This document shows, in pieces, positions 1 to 7,463 of a stretch of DNA of 64,000 nt. Every line of letters begins with the position of its first letter. Position 1 is the stretch's first letter. The stretch lies in NCBI GenBank assembly GCA_028693085.1, contig JAQUWC010000002.1, forward strand, positions 6,917 to 70,916, read 5' to 3'. A program made the translations under genes and the position numbers. The notes under the pieces were generated by a model, which ran no database searches, was not told the DNA's origin, and saw nothing but the letters and a program-made list of their open reading frames with translations. The DNA is from UBA5266 sp002411545. GTDB lineage: Bacteria; Bacteroidota; Bacteroidia; Bacteroidales; WCHB1-69.

Positions 1-1
1 C

Positions 2-82
2 TATTGGATTGCCATTCCTTGTTATATTGTCATTTTGTTTTTTTCGGTCTACGGTTATAAAATCGGCAAAAAAAACATTTAA
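2..82 (+). CDS. C-terminal end of a membrane transporter (possibly sugar MFS permease), partial
   Basis: An open frame enters from the left edge and stops at 80-82, giving 26 residues: a hydrophobic stretch (IPCYIVILFFSVYGYKIG) and a short basic tail. This is the usual look of a last transmembrane helix followed by a cytoplasmic tail. The pattern resembles the C-terminus of FucP-like sugar:proton symporters of Bacteroidetes, but 26 residues are too few to be sure. A strong terminator follows at 154-193, which supports this as a true gene end. Confidence 0.45.
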   Translation, partial: YWIAIPCYIVILFFSVYGYKIGKKNI

Positions 83-153
83 TTTTTTTTGAAAGTATGG
101 GTTTGGCACAATCATTGCACTATAATAAACAAAATTCATTTTACTATTTTTGT

Positions 154-193
154 GAAAATACCCGCTCTCTTCCCCGAGCGGTATTTTCTTTTT
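154..193 (+). terminator. Rho-independent terminator
   Basis: GAAAATA plus CCGCTC (154-167, one bulged C at 161) pairs with GAGCGG plus TATTTTC (176-188). This is a 13-bp stem with an 8-nt loop, followed by five T at 189-193. It lies about 70 bases after the upstream transporter stop and directly before the promoter of the next gene. Confidence 0.8.
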
Positions 194-196
194 ATA

Positions 197-204
197 TACC
201 TTTG
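197..204 (+). promoter_or_regulatory. Bacteroidetes -7 promoter box for the DUF456 gene
   Basis: TACCTTTG is a perfect match to the TAnnTTTG -7 element, 27 bases before the ATG at 231 and just after the terminator. No good TTG -33 element is visible at 19-21 bases upstream. Confidence 0.55.
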
Positions 205-230
205 TTTCCGCATTAACAAGCTCTGCATAT

Positions 231-710
231 ATGGATATTATTTTAATTGTCATAGGTATTATTCTTTTAATTGTCGGATTAGTCGGCAGCATTCTACCCA
301 TCTTACCCGGCCCTCCCATCGCCTATATAGCCCTTCTTTTATTGCAATTCACACACAAACATCCTTTTTCTACTACTTTTTTGGTTTTATCTGCCGCTGT
401 TATCATAGTGGTAAGCATTTTGGATTACATAATTCCTACCCTTGGCACAAAAAAATTCGGGGGATCTACCTACGGATCTTGGGGATGTATGATAGGAACC
501 ATAGCAGGCTTATTTTTATTTCCTCCCCTCGGCATCATTATCATGCCCTTTATAGGCGCTTTTATTGGTGAAATGATTTTTGACAATCAACCCCAAAAAG
601 CATTAAAAGCTGCATTCGGTTCTTTTCTCGGATTTATTAGCGGTACGCTGATGAAAATTGCGGTTTGCCTGCTTATGATTTTTGCCTTTGTGTGGGGGAT
701 GCTTTCATAG
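231..710 (+). CDS. DUF456 domain-containing membrane protein
   Basis: The 159-residue product is almost entirely hydrophobic, with about four or five membrane helices, glycine-rich turns and a GSILPILPGPP motif near residue 20 typical of DUF456 proteins. The family's function is unknown. The ATG at 231 is chosen because a good -7 box lies 27 bases upstream and the N-terminal helix begins immediately. It stands alone between a terminator and the separately promoted pepD. An overlapping frame at 89-571 is a shadow of this gene. Confidence 0.85.
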   Translation: MDIILIVIGIILLIVGLVGSILPILPGPPIAYIALLLLQFTHKHPFSTTFLVLSAAVIIVVSILDYIIPTLGTKKFGGSTYGSWGCMIGTIAGLFLFPPLGIIIMPFIGAFIGEMIFDNQPQKALKAAFGSFLGFISGTLMKIAVCLLMIFAFVWGMLS

Positions 711-779
711 CATGGATAAAAAATAACAGCTAGGAATGCTTGCATTTTCATTCTTCAACCAAGATAAATTATATTTATG

Positions 780-787
780 TATATTTG
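780..787 (+). promoter_or_regulatory. -7 promoter box for pepD
   Basis: TATATTTG matches TAnnTTTG and sits 35 bases before the pepD ATG at 822. No convincing -33 TTG is seen. Confidence 0.45.
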
Positions 788-821
788 CACTTGAATAATA
801 TAACCTTTAAATAAAAGCAAT

Positions 822-2276
822 ATGAAACACGAAATTTTACAGTTAGAACCGTCTAATGTTTGGAAATATTTTTACGAAATATGTCAGATTCCCCATCCTT
901 CAAAAAAGGAAGAGAAAATGATACATTATTTAATGGAAGTCGGTAAAAGACTTGGACTAGATACAGAAAAAGATGAAGTAGGCAATGTATTAATCCGCAA
1001 GCAGGCCAGCAAAGGGAAGGAACATATTACCCCTGTCGTGTTTCAAAGTCATATGGATATGGTATGTGAAAAAAATAATGACGTAGCTTTCAATTTCGAA
1101 ACCGATGCCATTCAAGCTTACATTGATGGCGAATGGGTCAAAGCCAAAGGAACTACTTTAGGTGCCGATGACGGCATAGGAATGGCCATTGCACTTGCAT
1201 TATTGGAAGACCAAAACCTTGAACACGGTCCTATGGAATGTTTGTTTACCATTGATGAAGAAACGGGATTAACTGGGGCATTTGCATTGGAAGAAAACTG
1301 GCTGAAAGGGAAAATGTTATTAAACCTTGATTCGGAAGATGAAGGTCAATTTTTCATTGGCTGTGCCGGCGGAAAAAGTACTGTTGCCACCATAGAATAT
1401 AAAAAAGAAAAACTTCCAGACAATACCACTGCCTTCGAAATTACAGTCAAAGGCTTGAAAGGAGGACACAGCGGCGACGATATCAACAAGAATTTGGGAA
1501 ATGCCGTAAAAATCTTAAACCGTATCCTTTACGAAGGTACCTTTAGTTATGATATGAGCATAGCCGATATCCAAGCCGGCAATCTACACAATGCCATTGC
1601 CCGCGAAGGAAAAGCCATCGTACTGATTCCGCATTCGCATAAAGATGATTTTATAAGTTATGTACGTGCTTTTAATCAAATCGTCAAAACCGAATTGAAA
1701 GTCTCCGACCCGGGTGTTGAGATACGCATAGAAGCTTGCAAACAACCTGAATATATCATCGACGAGTATACCCAATGCGATCTGGTTGAAGCGCTGTATG
1801 CATGCCCACACGGGGTTTTAGCCATGGCACAAGATATTGAAAATTTTGTTGAAACCTCTACGAATTTGGCTTCCGTTAAAATGGATTCCAATAAAATAGT
1901 TGTGATGACGAGTCAACGTTCCTCGGTCGAAAGTAAAAAAGAAGAAGCCTGCAACATGGTTGCTTCTGTATTCGATTTAATGAACGCCGATGTGGAACAT
2001 AACGAAGGTTATCCCGGCTGGACACCCAATCCAAAATCGGAAGTACTGAATATATTGAAGAAAGCTTATCAAAACTTATACCATAAAGAACCTTTGGTGC
2101 TTGCCATTCACGCCGGATTGGAATGCGGACTTATAGGCGAAAAATACCCTGCCATGGATATGATTTCTTATGGTCCTACCCTACGCGGTGTACACTCTCC
2201 CGACGAACGTTTGTTGATTAAAACCGTCAAAGATGTATGGGATTTAACCGTCGAATTTCTTAGATTGCTGAAATAA
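822..2276 (+). CDS. pepD: Aminoacyl-histidine dipeptidase (peptidase D, M20 family)
   Basis: This 484-residue cytosolic metallopeptidase is expected to cleave Xaa-His and other dipeptides. Its length matches the M20C family. Visible zinc-site motifs are SHMDM (His77), GADDG (Asp116) and DEETG (Glu146/147), followed by LDSEDEG. The lid/dimerisation insert occupies roughly residues 195-370, and the C-terminal part carries the HAGLECG motif that supplies a late metal ligand. It is a single-gene unit with its own -7 box. The family is very common in protein-fermenting Bacteroidales. Identification is firm; substrate range is inferred from the family. Confidence 0.93.
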   Translation: MKHEILQLEPSNVWKYFYEICQIPHPSKKEEKMIHYLMEVGKRLGLDTEKDEVGNVLIRKQASKGKEHITPVVFQSHMDMVCEKNNDVAFNFETDAIQAYIDGEWVKAKGTTLGADDGIGMAIALALLEDQNLEHGPMECLFTIDEETGLTGAFALEENWLKGKMLLNLDSEDEGQFFIGCAGGKSTVATIEYKKEKLPDNTTAFEITVKGLKGGHSGDDINKNLGNAVKILNRILYEGTFSYDMSIADIQAGNLHNAIAREGKAIVLIPHSHKDDFISYVRAFNQIVKTELKVSDPGVEIRIEACKQPEYIIDEYTQCDLVEALYACPHGVLAMAQDIENFVETSTNLASVKMDSNKIVVMTSQRSSVESKKEEACNMVASVFDLMNADVEHNEGYPGWTPNPKSEVLNILKKAYQNLYHKEPLVLAIHAGLECGLIGEKYPAMDMISYGPTLRGVHSPDERLLIKTVKDVWDLTVEFLRLLK

Positions 2277-2374
2277 GTATTGACAGAAAATTGCTGTCCG
2301 TACCTAATTAATTTTATAGCTAAAATACCTAAGGATACAATCCCGTATAATGATAAACAAAAACTGCACATTTT

Positions 2375-2456
2375 TACCTTTGTTCTGACTTTGTCATTAT
2401 ACCATTCAAACGAAAGGTATAATAATATCATTAATTAATAATCTCAAATAAATTTG
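2375..2456 (+). promoter_or_regulatory. Candidate promoters of the arsenic operon (two -7 boxes)
   Basis: Two perfect TAnnTTTG boxes precede arsR: TACCTTTG at 2375-2382 and TAAATTTG at 2449-2456. The second would start transcription near 2463, placing the operator at 2485-2510 just inside the transcribed leader, a good position for repression. Neither has an obvious -33 TTG, so which box is used is uncertain. Confidence 0.4.
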
Positions 2457-2484
2457 AATTAATCATGTTATGCTGTGGCACAAT

Positions 2485-2510
2485 TATTGTTCGTAAAATG
2501 ACGAACAATA
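2485..2510 (+). promoter_or_regulatory. ArsR operator, copy 1
   Basis: A perfect 10-bp inverted repeat, TATTGTTCGT and ACGAACAATA, separated by 6 bases. It lies 8 bases before the arsR ATG at 2519, as expected for an autoregulated ArsR/SmtB repressor. A second copy with the same core and the same spacer length is at 2856-2875. The repeat overlaps two alternative upstream ATGs (2465 and 2498 frames), which argues against those starts. Confidence 0.75.
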
Positions 2511-2518
2511 TAATTCAG

Positions 2519-2839
2519 ATGAAAAATAAAAATAATCATAGCGAAGAAGTGTTGATAGCCCGTTTTGCTAAAGCCTTAGGACATCCGACACGCATAGCCA
2601 TATTACAATTTTTAGCCAAACAAGAAAGCTGTTTTTTTGGAGAAATACACGAGGAATTACCTATTGCCAAGGCAACGGTTTCACAGCACTTAAAAGAATT
2701 AAAAGATGCCGGATTGATTCAAGGTGAAATTGAAGGTCCGAAAGTGAAATATTGTATCAATCAAACAAACTGGGAAATAGCTAATAAGGCTTTTAAAAAG
2801 TTATTCCAAGAATGTAAAATTAAAGATAATTGTTGTTAA
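2519..2839 (+). CDS. arsR: ArsR-family arsenic-responsive repressor
   Basis: A 106-residue winged-helix repressor that should release DNA when it binds As(III) or a methylated arsenical. The recognition helix region reads AKATVSQHLKELKDAGL, followed by the beta wing EGPKVKYC. Possible metal-binding cysteines are in ESCFFGE, in KYC, and in a terminal ECKIKDNCC cluster. The start at 2519 is preferred over the longer reading from 2465 because the operator palindrome lies at 2485-2510. It is the first gene of the arsenic operon and is followed by a second operator copy. Confidence 0.9.
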   Translation: MKNKNNHSEEVLIARFAKALGHPTRIAILQFLAKQESCFFGEIHEELPIAKATVSQHLKELKDAGLIQGEIEGPKVKYCINQTNWEIANKAFKKLFQECKIKDNCC

Positions 2840-2855
2840 TATTTTTTAATGTTTA

Positions 2856-2875
2856 TGTTCGTTGTTTTACGAACA
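2856..2875 (+). promoter_or_regulatory. ArsR operator, copy 2
   Basis: TGTTCGT and ACGAACA form a perfect 7-bp inverted repeat with a 6-base spacer. This is the same core and spacing as copy 1 at 2485-2510. It lies between arsR and arsE, 32 bases before the arsE ATG. No TAnnTTTG box lies next to it, so it may act as an internal operator or roadblock rather than at a separate promoter. Confidence 0.65.
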
Positions 2876-2907
2876 AGCAAATAAAGACAATATAAAAATT
2901 AAAAAAG

Positions 2908-3144
2908 ATGAATATAAAAATTTTAGGAACAGGATGTTCAAAATGTAAAGTACTGTATGAAAATACAGAAAAAGCCATTGCCGAATTAGGCCTGGAGGCT
3001 ACCTTAGTAAAAGAAGAAGACATTGTAAACATTTTAAAGTATAACACATTAACCTTGCCGGCACTGGTGATAGATGAAAAAGTGGTTTCGTCCGGACACA
3101 TATTGTCCGTTTCACAGATAAAAGATGTATTAACCAAAAAATAA
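2908..3144 (+). CDS. arsE: Small thioredoxin-like disulfide protein (ArsE type)
   Basis: A 78-residue cytoplasmic thioredoxin-fold protein of the 'redox-active disulfide protein 2' type. The active site is GTGCSKC (Cys10, Cys13) at the end of the first strand, and the cis-Pro loop is LTLPALVID. It has no signal peptide. It follows arsR and precedes arsF by 7 bases. In the Bacteroides arsenic operon the equivalent gene is called arsE. An inferred role is delivering electrons to the membrane protein ArsG or to ArsC. Confidence 0.8.
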   Translation: MNIKILGTGCSKCKVLYENTEKAIAELGLEATLVKEEDIVNILKYNTLTLPALVIDEKVVSSGHILSVSQIKDVLTKK

Positions 3145-3151
3145 AAGAAAA

Positions 3152-3583
3152 ATGAAAAAAACCGTATTAATGGTAATGACCGCTTTATTTTTACTTTCCT
3201 GCAGTAATAAGAAGCAAGAACAAACCAAGGTAAAAGATGAAATTCAGCAAGATGGCATTGAAGTGCTTTATTTTCATGGGAAACAACGATGTAAATCCTG
3301 TGTCTCCATAGAATTACATACTAAGGAAATGTTGGATACCTATTTTTCCCAAGAAATGAAAGACGGTAGAATTGTTTTTAAAGCAATTGATATTTCATTA
3401 AAAGAAAATGAGTCCATCGCCGATAAATATGAAATTGCTTTTTCATCACTTTTATTGGTAAAACATCAAAATGGAGAAGAAACGGTCAAGAATCTTACCG
3501 ATTTCGGGTTTTCCTATGCCTATAAAAATCCGGAAACATTCATAGAAGGATTGAAAGAAGAAATGGATGTTCTGTTAAAATAA
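3152..3583 (+). CDS. arsF: ArsF-family thioredoxin-like lipoprotein
   Basis: A 143-residue exported protein. The N-terminus is a lipoprotein signal with lipobox LLSC (Cys17), so it should be anchored in the periplasm. The body is thioredoxin-like: a strand IEVLYFHG followed by QRCKSC (Cys47, Cys50), placed as in a CxxC active site. Database names for this family are 'nitrophenyl compound nitroreductase subunit ArsF', from work on aromatic arsenicals in Bacteroides. The sequence itself suggests a periplasmic thiol-redox protein. It sits 5 bases upstream of arsG and has a paralogue at 5129-5521. Confidence 0.75.
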   Translation: MKKTVLMVMTALFLLSCSNKKQEQTKVKDEIQQDGIEVLYFHGKQRCKSCVSIELHTKEMLDTYFSQEMKDGRIVFKAIDISLKENESIADKYEIAFSSLLLVKHQNGEETVKNLTDFGFSYAYKNPETFIEGLKEEMDVLLK

Positions 3584-3588
3584 ATATC

Positions 3589-4296
3589 ATGGAATATATT
3601 CAATTGCTATTAGAAAACAATTCGTTACCCGTAGTTGTTGCGTTTTTACTCGGCTTATTGACCGCAATAAGTCCCTGTCCTTTAGCAACCAATATTACAG
3701 CTATAGGCTTTATAAGTAAAGATATTGAGAACAAAAATCGTATCTTTTGGAATGGAATGTTGTATACATTGGGGAGGGTGATTGTTTATACCGTATTGGG
3801 AATCATTTTGATTATTATACTTCGGAAAGGGGCAACTGTTTTTCACATACAAAAAGCGATTGCCCATTACGGTGAAATGTTTTTAGCTCCCATATTGATA
3901 GGGATAGGATTATTTATGCTTTTTAGCCACAAATTAAAATTAAAAGGATTTGGATATAAAGGAGAAGGAAAAAGATTGACAGGGAAAGGAAGTTGGGGAG
4001 CATTGTTGTTGGGGATGCTATTTGCTATGGCTTTTTGTCCGACCAGTGCCATTTTCTATTTCGGCATGCTCATCCCCATGTCGGTAACTTGCAGCGGAGG
4101 TTTTTTTATGCCGGTAATCTTTGCCATCGGAACCGGATTACCCGTAATAATTGTGGCTTGGATATTATCTTACAGTGTTTCAAGTATCGGCAATTTTTAC
4201 AACAAAATACAAAGTTTTGAAAAGTGGTTTCGATACATTGTGGCAGGTTTATTTATCCTGGTAGGAATTTATTATGCTATCATGTTTTATCTATAA
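3589..4296 (+). CDS. arsG: ArsG-family membrane protein (DsbD/CcdA-like, proposed aminoarsenical permease)
   Basis: A 235-residue inner-membrane protein with about six helices. Helix 1 contains SPCPL (Cys30), and a pseudo-symmetric later helix contains AFCPTS (Cys150). A Cys-Pro in each half is the signature of the DsbD/CcdA transmembrane electron carriers. ArsG relatives are annotated as efflux permeases for aromatic aminoarsenicals. The cysteine pair and the flanking arsE (cytoplasmic CxxC) and arsF (periplasmic CxxC) also fit an electron relay. It ends 11 bases before arsM. Confidence 0.75.
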   Translation: MEYIQLLLENNSLPVVVAFLLGLLTAISPCPLATNITAIGFISKDIENKNRIFWNGMLYTLGRVIVYTVLGIILIIILRKGATVFHIQKAIAHYGEMFLAPILIGIGLFMLFSHKLKLKGFGYKGEGKRLTGKGSWGALLLGMLFAMAFCPTSAIFYFGMLIPMSVTCSGGFFMPVIFAIGTGLPVIIVAWILSYSVSSIGNFYNKIQSFEKWFRYIVAGLFILVGIYYAIMFYL

Positions 4297-4307
4297 ATAA
4301 TATACAA

Positions 4308-5108
4308 ATGAAAAACGAAGATTTAAAAAAGATTGTAAAAGAAAAGTACGGTGAAATAGCCGAACAAAGTAAAACGCAAAACGAAACATCCTGTTGCGGT
4401 GCGTCCTGTTGTTGCGGAACAGACTATACGGTTTTCAGTGAAAGCTACAGTCATATAAAAGGTTATAACAGCGATGCCGATTTAGGCTTAGGATGCGGAC
4501 TCCCCACCGAATTTGCACAAATCAAAACCGGTGATACGGTAGTTGATTTAGGCTCCGGTGCCGGAAACGATTGTTTTGTTGCTCGTGCTCTTACCGGAGA
4601 TTCCGGGAAAGTTATCGGCATTGATATGACCGAGGCTATGGTAAAAAAAGCAACAGAAAATGCTGCTAAACTTGGGTTTAAAAACATTTCTTTTGTATTA
4701 GGCGATATTGAAAACATGCCCGTTGAGGATAATACAGCCAATGTGGTTATCAGTAATTGTGTATTAAATTTAGTGCCCGATAAAGAAAAAGCTTTCCGTG
4801 AAATATACCGAATTTTAAAAACGGGAGGACATTTGTCGGTTTCTGATGTGGTGATAAAGGGAAGCTTACCCGACGGATTAAAAAATGCTGTCGAAATGTA
4901 TGCCGGATGTGTTTCCGGAGCTATTCAAACGGATGACTATCTTTCCATCATGGAAAAAGTCGGATTAAAAAACATACGTATTCAAAAAACAAAAGCTATA
5001 GATATCCCCGATGATATTTTGTTGAAATACATATCGGAAAAGGAGATTCTATCCTTTAAACAAAGTCAAAACGGTATTTATAGTATTACGGTATATGCCC
5101 AAAAATAA
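4308..5108 (+). CDS. arsM: Arsenite S-adenosylmethionine methyltransferase
   Basis: A 266-residue cytosolic enzyme that methylates As(III) using SAM. The SAM site is DLGSGAGND (residues 80-88). Cys63 (LGCGLP), Cys151 (SNCVLN) and Cys201 (YAGCVSG) match the three conserved arsenic-binding cysteines of ArsM. A cysteine-rich N-terminal segment, CCGASCCCG (29-37), is an extra probable As(III) ligand. The ATG at 4308 follows the arsG stop by 11 bases; the longer reading from 4224 overlaps arsG and is rejected. Context with a permease, ArsC and ArsEFG supports methylation followed by export. Confidence 0.93.
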   Translation: MKNEDLKKIVKEKYGEIAEQSKTQNETSCCGASCCCGTDYTVFSESYSHIKGYNSDADLGLGCGLPTEFAQIKTGDTVVDLGSGAGNDCFVARALTGDSGKVIGIDMTEAMVKKATENAAKLGFKNISFVLGDIENMPVEDNTANVVISNCVLNLVPDKEKAFREIYRILKTGGHLSVSDVVIKGSLPDGLKNAVEMYAGCVSGAIQTDDYLSIMEKVGLKNIRIQKTKAIDIPDDILLKYISEKEILSFKQSQNGIYSITVYAQK

Positions 5109-5128
5109 TCATTTAATAAAAATTTTTT

Positions 5129-5521
5129 ATGAAGAAGTTACAGGTCCTTTTCATCTTAGTAATGTTAACTACAGGAGCCATGGCTCAAAGCGGTAGTAAA
5201 AAAATTGAAGTATTGTATTTCAAAGCTAATTTATCTTGTTGTCAAGCCAGAGCATGCCAAAATCTGGAAAAAGTAACCAAAGAAATTATTACCAATAATT
5301 TCCCTAACAATGAGGTGGTCTTTAAAACGGTAGCCTTAACCGATGAAGCCAATAAAGAATTAGTAGATACCTACAATGCTAAATCGCAAACTCTTATCAT
5401 TCTTAACAATAAGAAAAAAAAATTCGTTAATCTTTCCGCTGCATTAGCAAAATATGCAAGAGACAACGACAAAACTGCCTATGAAAAAGAACTTATAGCC
5501 AATATCAAAAAATTGAAATAG
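5129..5521 (+). CDS. Second ArsF-like exported thioredoxin-fold protein
   Basis: A 130-residue secreted protein with signal peptide MKKLQVLFILVMLTTGAMA. The following IEVLYFKAN strand aligns with that of ArsF at 3152-3583, and the rest keeps the same order (VVFKTVALTD versus IVFKAIDISL), so the two are paralogues. The active site differs: instead of CxxC it has CCQARAC (Cys37, Cys38, Cys43). It is not a lipoprotein, unlike ArsF. It lies 20 bases after arsM and 17 bases before the permease. A periplasmic redox or arsenical-binding partner of the permease is inferred; function is not established. Confidence 0.7.
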   Translation: MKKLQVLFILVMLTTGAMAQSGSKKIEVLYFKANLSCCQARACQNLEKVTKEIITNNFPNNEVVFKTVALTDEANKELVDTYNAKSQTLIILNNKKKKFVNLSAALAKYARDNDKTAYEKELIANIKKLK

Positions 5522-5538
5522 GGAAAACAACTTAAAAC

Positions 5539-6861
5539 ATGGAATTAAAAAAGGAAATTAAAATCCTGTTTTGGATAGTCCTTGTATTTTTAGGGATATT
5601 TTTTCTACCGATTCAAAGTCCGGTATTTAATACTGCTGTGGATGCAACCTTCGATTTAGCCAAATGGTATGCACGCGAACATGTGGTTTTGTGCTTATTG
5701 CCGGCATTTTTGATCGCAGGGGTAATATCGATATTTGTCAGCCAGGCATCGGTAATCAAATATTTCGGAGCAAAAGCTAAAAAGTGGGTAGCCTATACGG
5801 TGGCTGCCGTTTCGGGAACTATATTGGCGGTATGTTCTTGCACTATATTACCTTTGTTTTCAAGCATACACAAGCGAGGAGCCGGATTAGGACCTGCCAT
5901 TGCCTTCCTTTATTCCGGTCCGGCTATTAACATATTAGCCATTATATTAACAGCTCGTATATTAGGCTTTGAAATGGGAGTGGCTCGTGTCATAGGAGCT
6001 GTATTCTTTAGTGTAATTATCGGTTTAATCATGGCATTCATTTATCGCAAGGAAGAAAAAATAAAAGCGGAAGAACAAATGAATTTTCCGGATGTACCCG
6101 AGAAACGTCCCATTTGGCAAACAATGATACACTTCTTTACTTTGGTGTTGATATTGGTTTTTGCTAATTGGGGAAACCCTTCTGCAGAAGATACGTCAAG
6201 TCTATGGTTTTATATTTGGTCTTATAAATGGTATATAACGGGAGCCTTTGGTTTGGTGTTGGTATATTCAATGATATATATCTTAAAACTTAAACCTTGG
6301 CATGTGTTAACCGGAGCTGCTTTGACAGCATTGAGTGCTTTTCTATTTGGCAATCCAATGATTAGCATAGTAATAGCTATTACTGCCGTGAGTGTGATTT
6401 CTTTATTGGATAAAAAAGAAGAAAACGACAACAAAGCATGGATACTCTCCTCCTGGGGTTTTACCAAACAAATCGTTCCTTTATTGGCTATAGGTGTTGT
6501 CATTGCGGGATTTCTGTTAGGTTCCACCCATGATAACACTTCTATTGCCGGTGTAATTCCCAATGCATGGATTAGTGCATTGGTAGGAGGTAATTCAATA
6601 TTTTCTAATTTCTTTGCCTCTATAGTAGGGGCTTTTATGTATTTTGCCACTTTAACAGAAGTTCCCATTATACAAGGCTTATTGGCATCAGGAATGGGTA
6701 AAGGTCCTGCTTTGGCATTATTATTGGCAGGTCCCTCCTTGTCGTTACCTAATATGTTAGTGATACGTGGAATTATGGGTACACAAAAAACAATCGTATA
6801 TACCCTTTTAGTTATTTTATTATCGACAATAGCCGGATTAATTTTCGGTTACATTGTATAA
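5539..6861 (+). CDS. ArsP-type permease (DUF318/COG0701)
   Basis: A 440-residue inner-membrane protein with about ten helices in two halves. The first half carries the family signature CSCTILPLF followed by HKRGAGLGPAIAFLYSGPA. The second half repeats the pattern as TLTEVPIIQGLLASGMGKGPALALLLAGPS. PF03773 permeases include ArsP of Campylobacter, which exports trivalent organoarsenicals. Export of methylarsenite made by ArsM is the likely role here. It lies within the operon, 19 bases before arsC. A metal or other oxyanion substrate cannot be excluded. Confidence 0.8.
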   Translation: MELKKEIKILFWIVLVFLGIFFLPIQSPVFNTAVDATFDLAKWYAREHVVLCLLPAFLIAGVISIFVSQASVIKYFGAKAKKWVAYTVAAVSGTILAVCSCTILPLFSSIHKRGAGLGPAIAFLYSGPAINILAIILTARILGFEMGVARVIGAVFFSVIIGLIMAFIYRKEEKIKAEEQMNFPDVPEKRPIWQTMIHFFTLVLILVFANWGNPSAEDTSSLWFYIWSYKWYITGAFGLVLVYSMIYILKLKPWHVLTGAALTALSAFLFGNPMISIVIAITAVSVISLLDKKEENDNKAWILSSWGFTKQIVPLLAIGVVIAGFLLGSTHDNTSIAGVIPNAWISALVGGNSIFSNFFASIVGAFMYFATLTEVPIIQGLLASGMGKGPALALLLAGPSLSLPNMLVIRGIMGTQKTIVYTLLVILLSTIAGLIFGYIV

Positions 6862-6880
6862 AAATAAATAAGCTAATCCT

Positions 6881-7294
6881 ATGAAAATACTTATTTTATG
6901 TACAGGTAACAGTTGCCGCAGTCAAATGGCACAAGGCTTTTTACAATCCTTTGATAAAAATCTGGAGGTGCATTCGGCAGGTACCCATCCTGAAAAACAA
7001 GTCAATCCCAATGCGGTGAAAGTTATGGCTGAACTCGGAATCGACATTTCTCATCATGTACCGAAAAATGTGGCTATGTATACAGGAGAATCATGGGATT
7101 ATGTAATTACCGTTTGTGATAATGCCAAGGAAAGTTGTCCGGTTTTTATAGGAGAAGTAAAACATCGTTTACACGTGGGATTTGAAGACCCAGCTAAAGC
7201 AAAGGGTGAAGCCGAATATGTATTGAATGTATATCGAAAAATCAGAGATAAAATCAAGCATACATTCTCTGAATTTGCAATATCTATCCTTTAA
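6881..7294 (+). CDS. arsC: Thioredoxin-type arsenate reductase (low-molecular-weight phosphatase fold)
   Basis: A 137-residue cytosolic protein that reduces As(V) to As(III). The P-loop is CTGNSCRS (Cys7, Arg13). Two later cysteines in VCDNAKESC (Cys79 and Cys86, seven apart) match the shuttling pair of the pI258-type thioredoxin-coupled ArsC, which separates it from a plain tyrosine phosphatase. The C-terminus keeps the FEDPAKAKG catalytic Asp loop. It is the last gene of the arsenic operon. Likely electron donors are ArsE or the thioredoxin domain encoded at 7534-8259. Confidence 0.9.
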   Translation: MKILILCTGNSCRSQMAQGFLQSFDKNLEVHSAGTHPEKQVNPNAVKVMAELGIDISHHVPKNVAMYTGESWDYVITVCDNAKESCPVFIGEVKHRLHVGFEDPAKAKGEAEYVLNVYRKIRDKIKHTFSEFAISIL

Positions 7295-7463
7295 CTATAC
7301 GCGTATATAATCAAAGATCACCGGCGAACATTCATACATTATTTACCTATTCTTTTTTTTCTATTCATTCAAAAATTAGCAAAATATTATACTTTTATGT
7401 GGCTGTGTAATAAGCGGATTCAAAATAATTTCAATAAAAAATACTTAATTAACTCATAAAAAA

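Noticed and set aside
2465..2518. Longer arsR reading from the ATG at 2465 (or 2498)
   Set aside because: The extension covers the operator palindrome at 2485-2510, and the added residues do not resemble ArsR proteins; 2519 fits.
4224..4307. Longer arsM reading from 4224
   Set aside because: It overlaps the end of arsG, and the added residues are a shadow of that gene.
6222..6668. 148-codon minus-strand frame inside the permease gene
   Set aside because: It lies wholly within the ArsP-type permease, on the opposite strand, with biased composition typical of antisense shadows.
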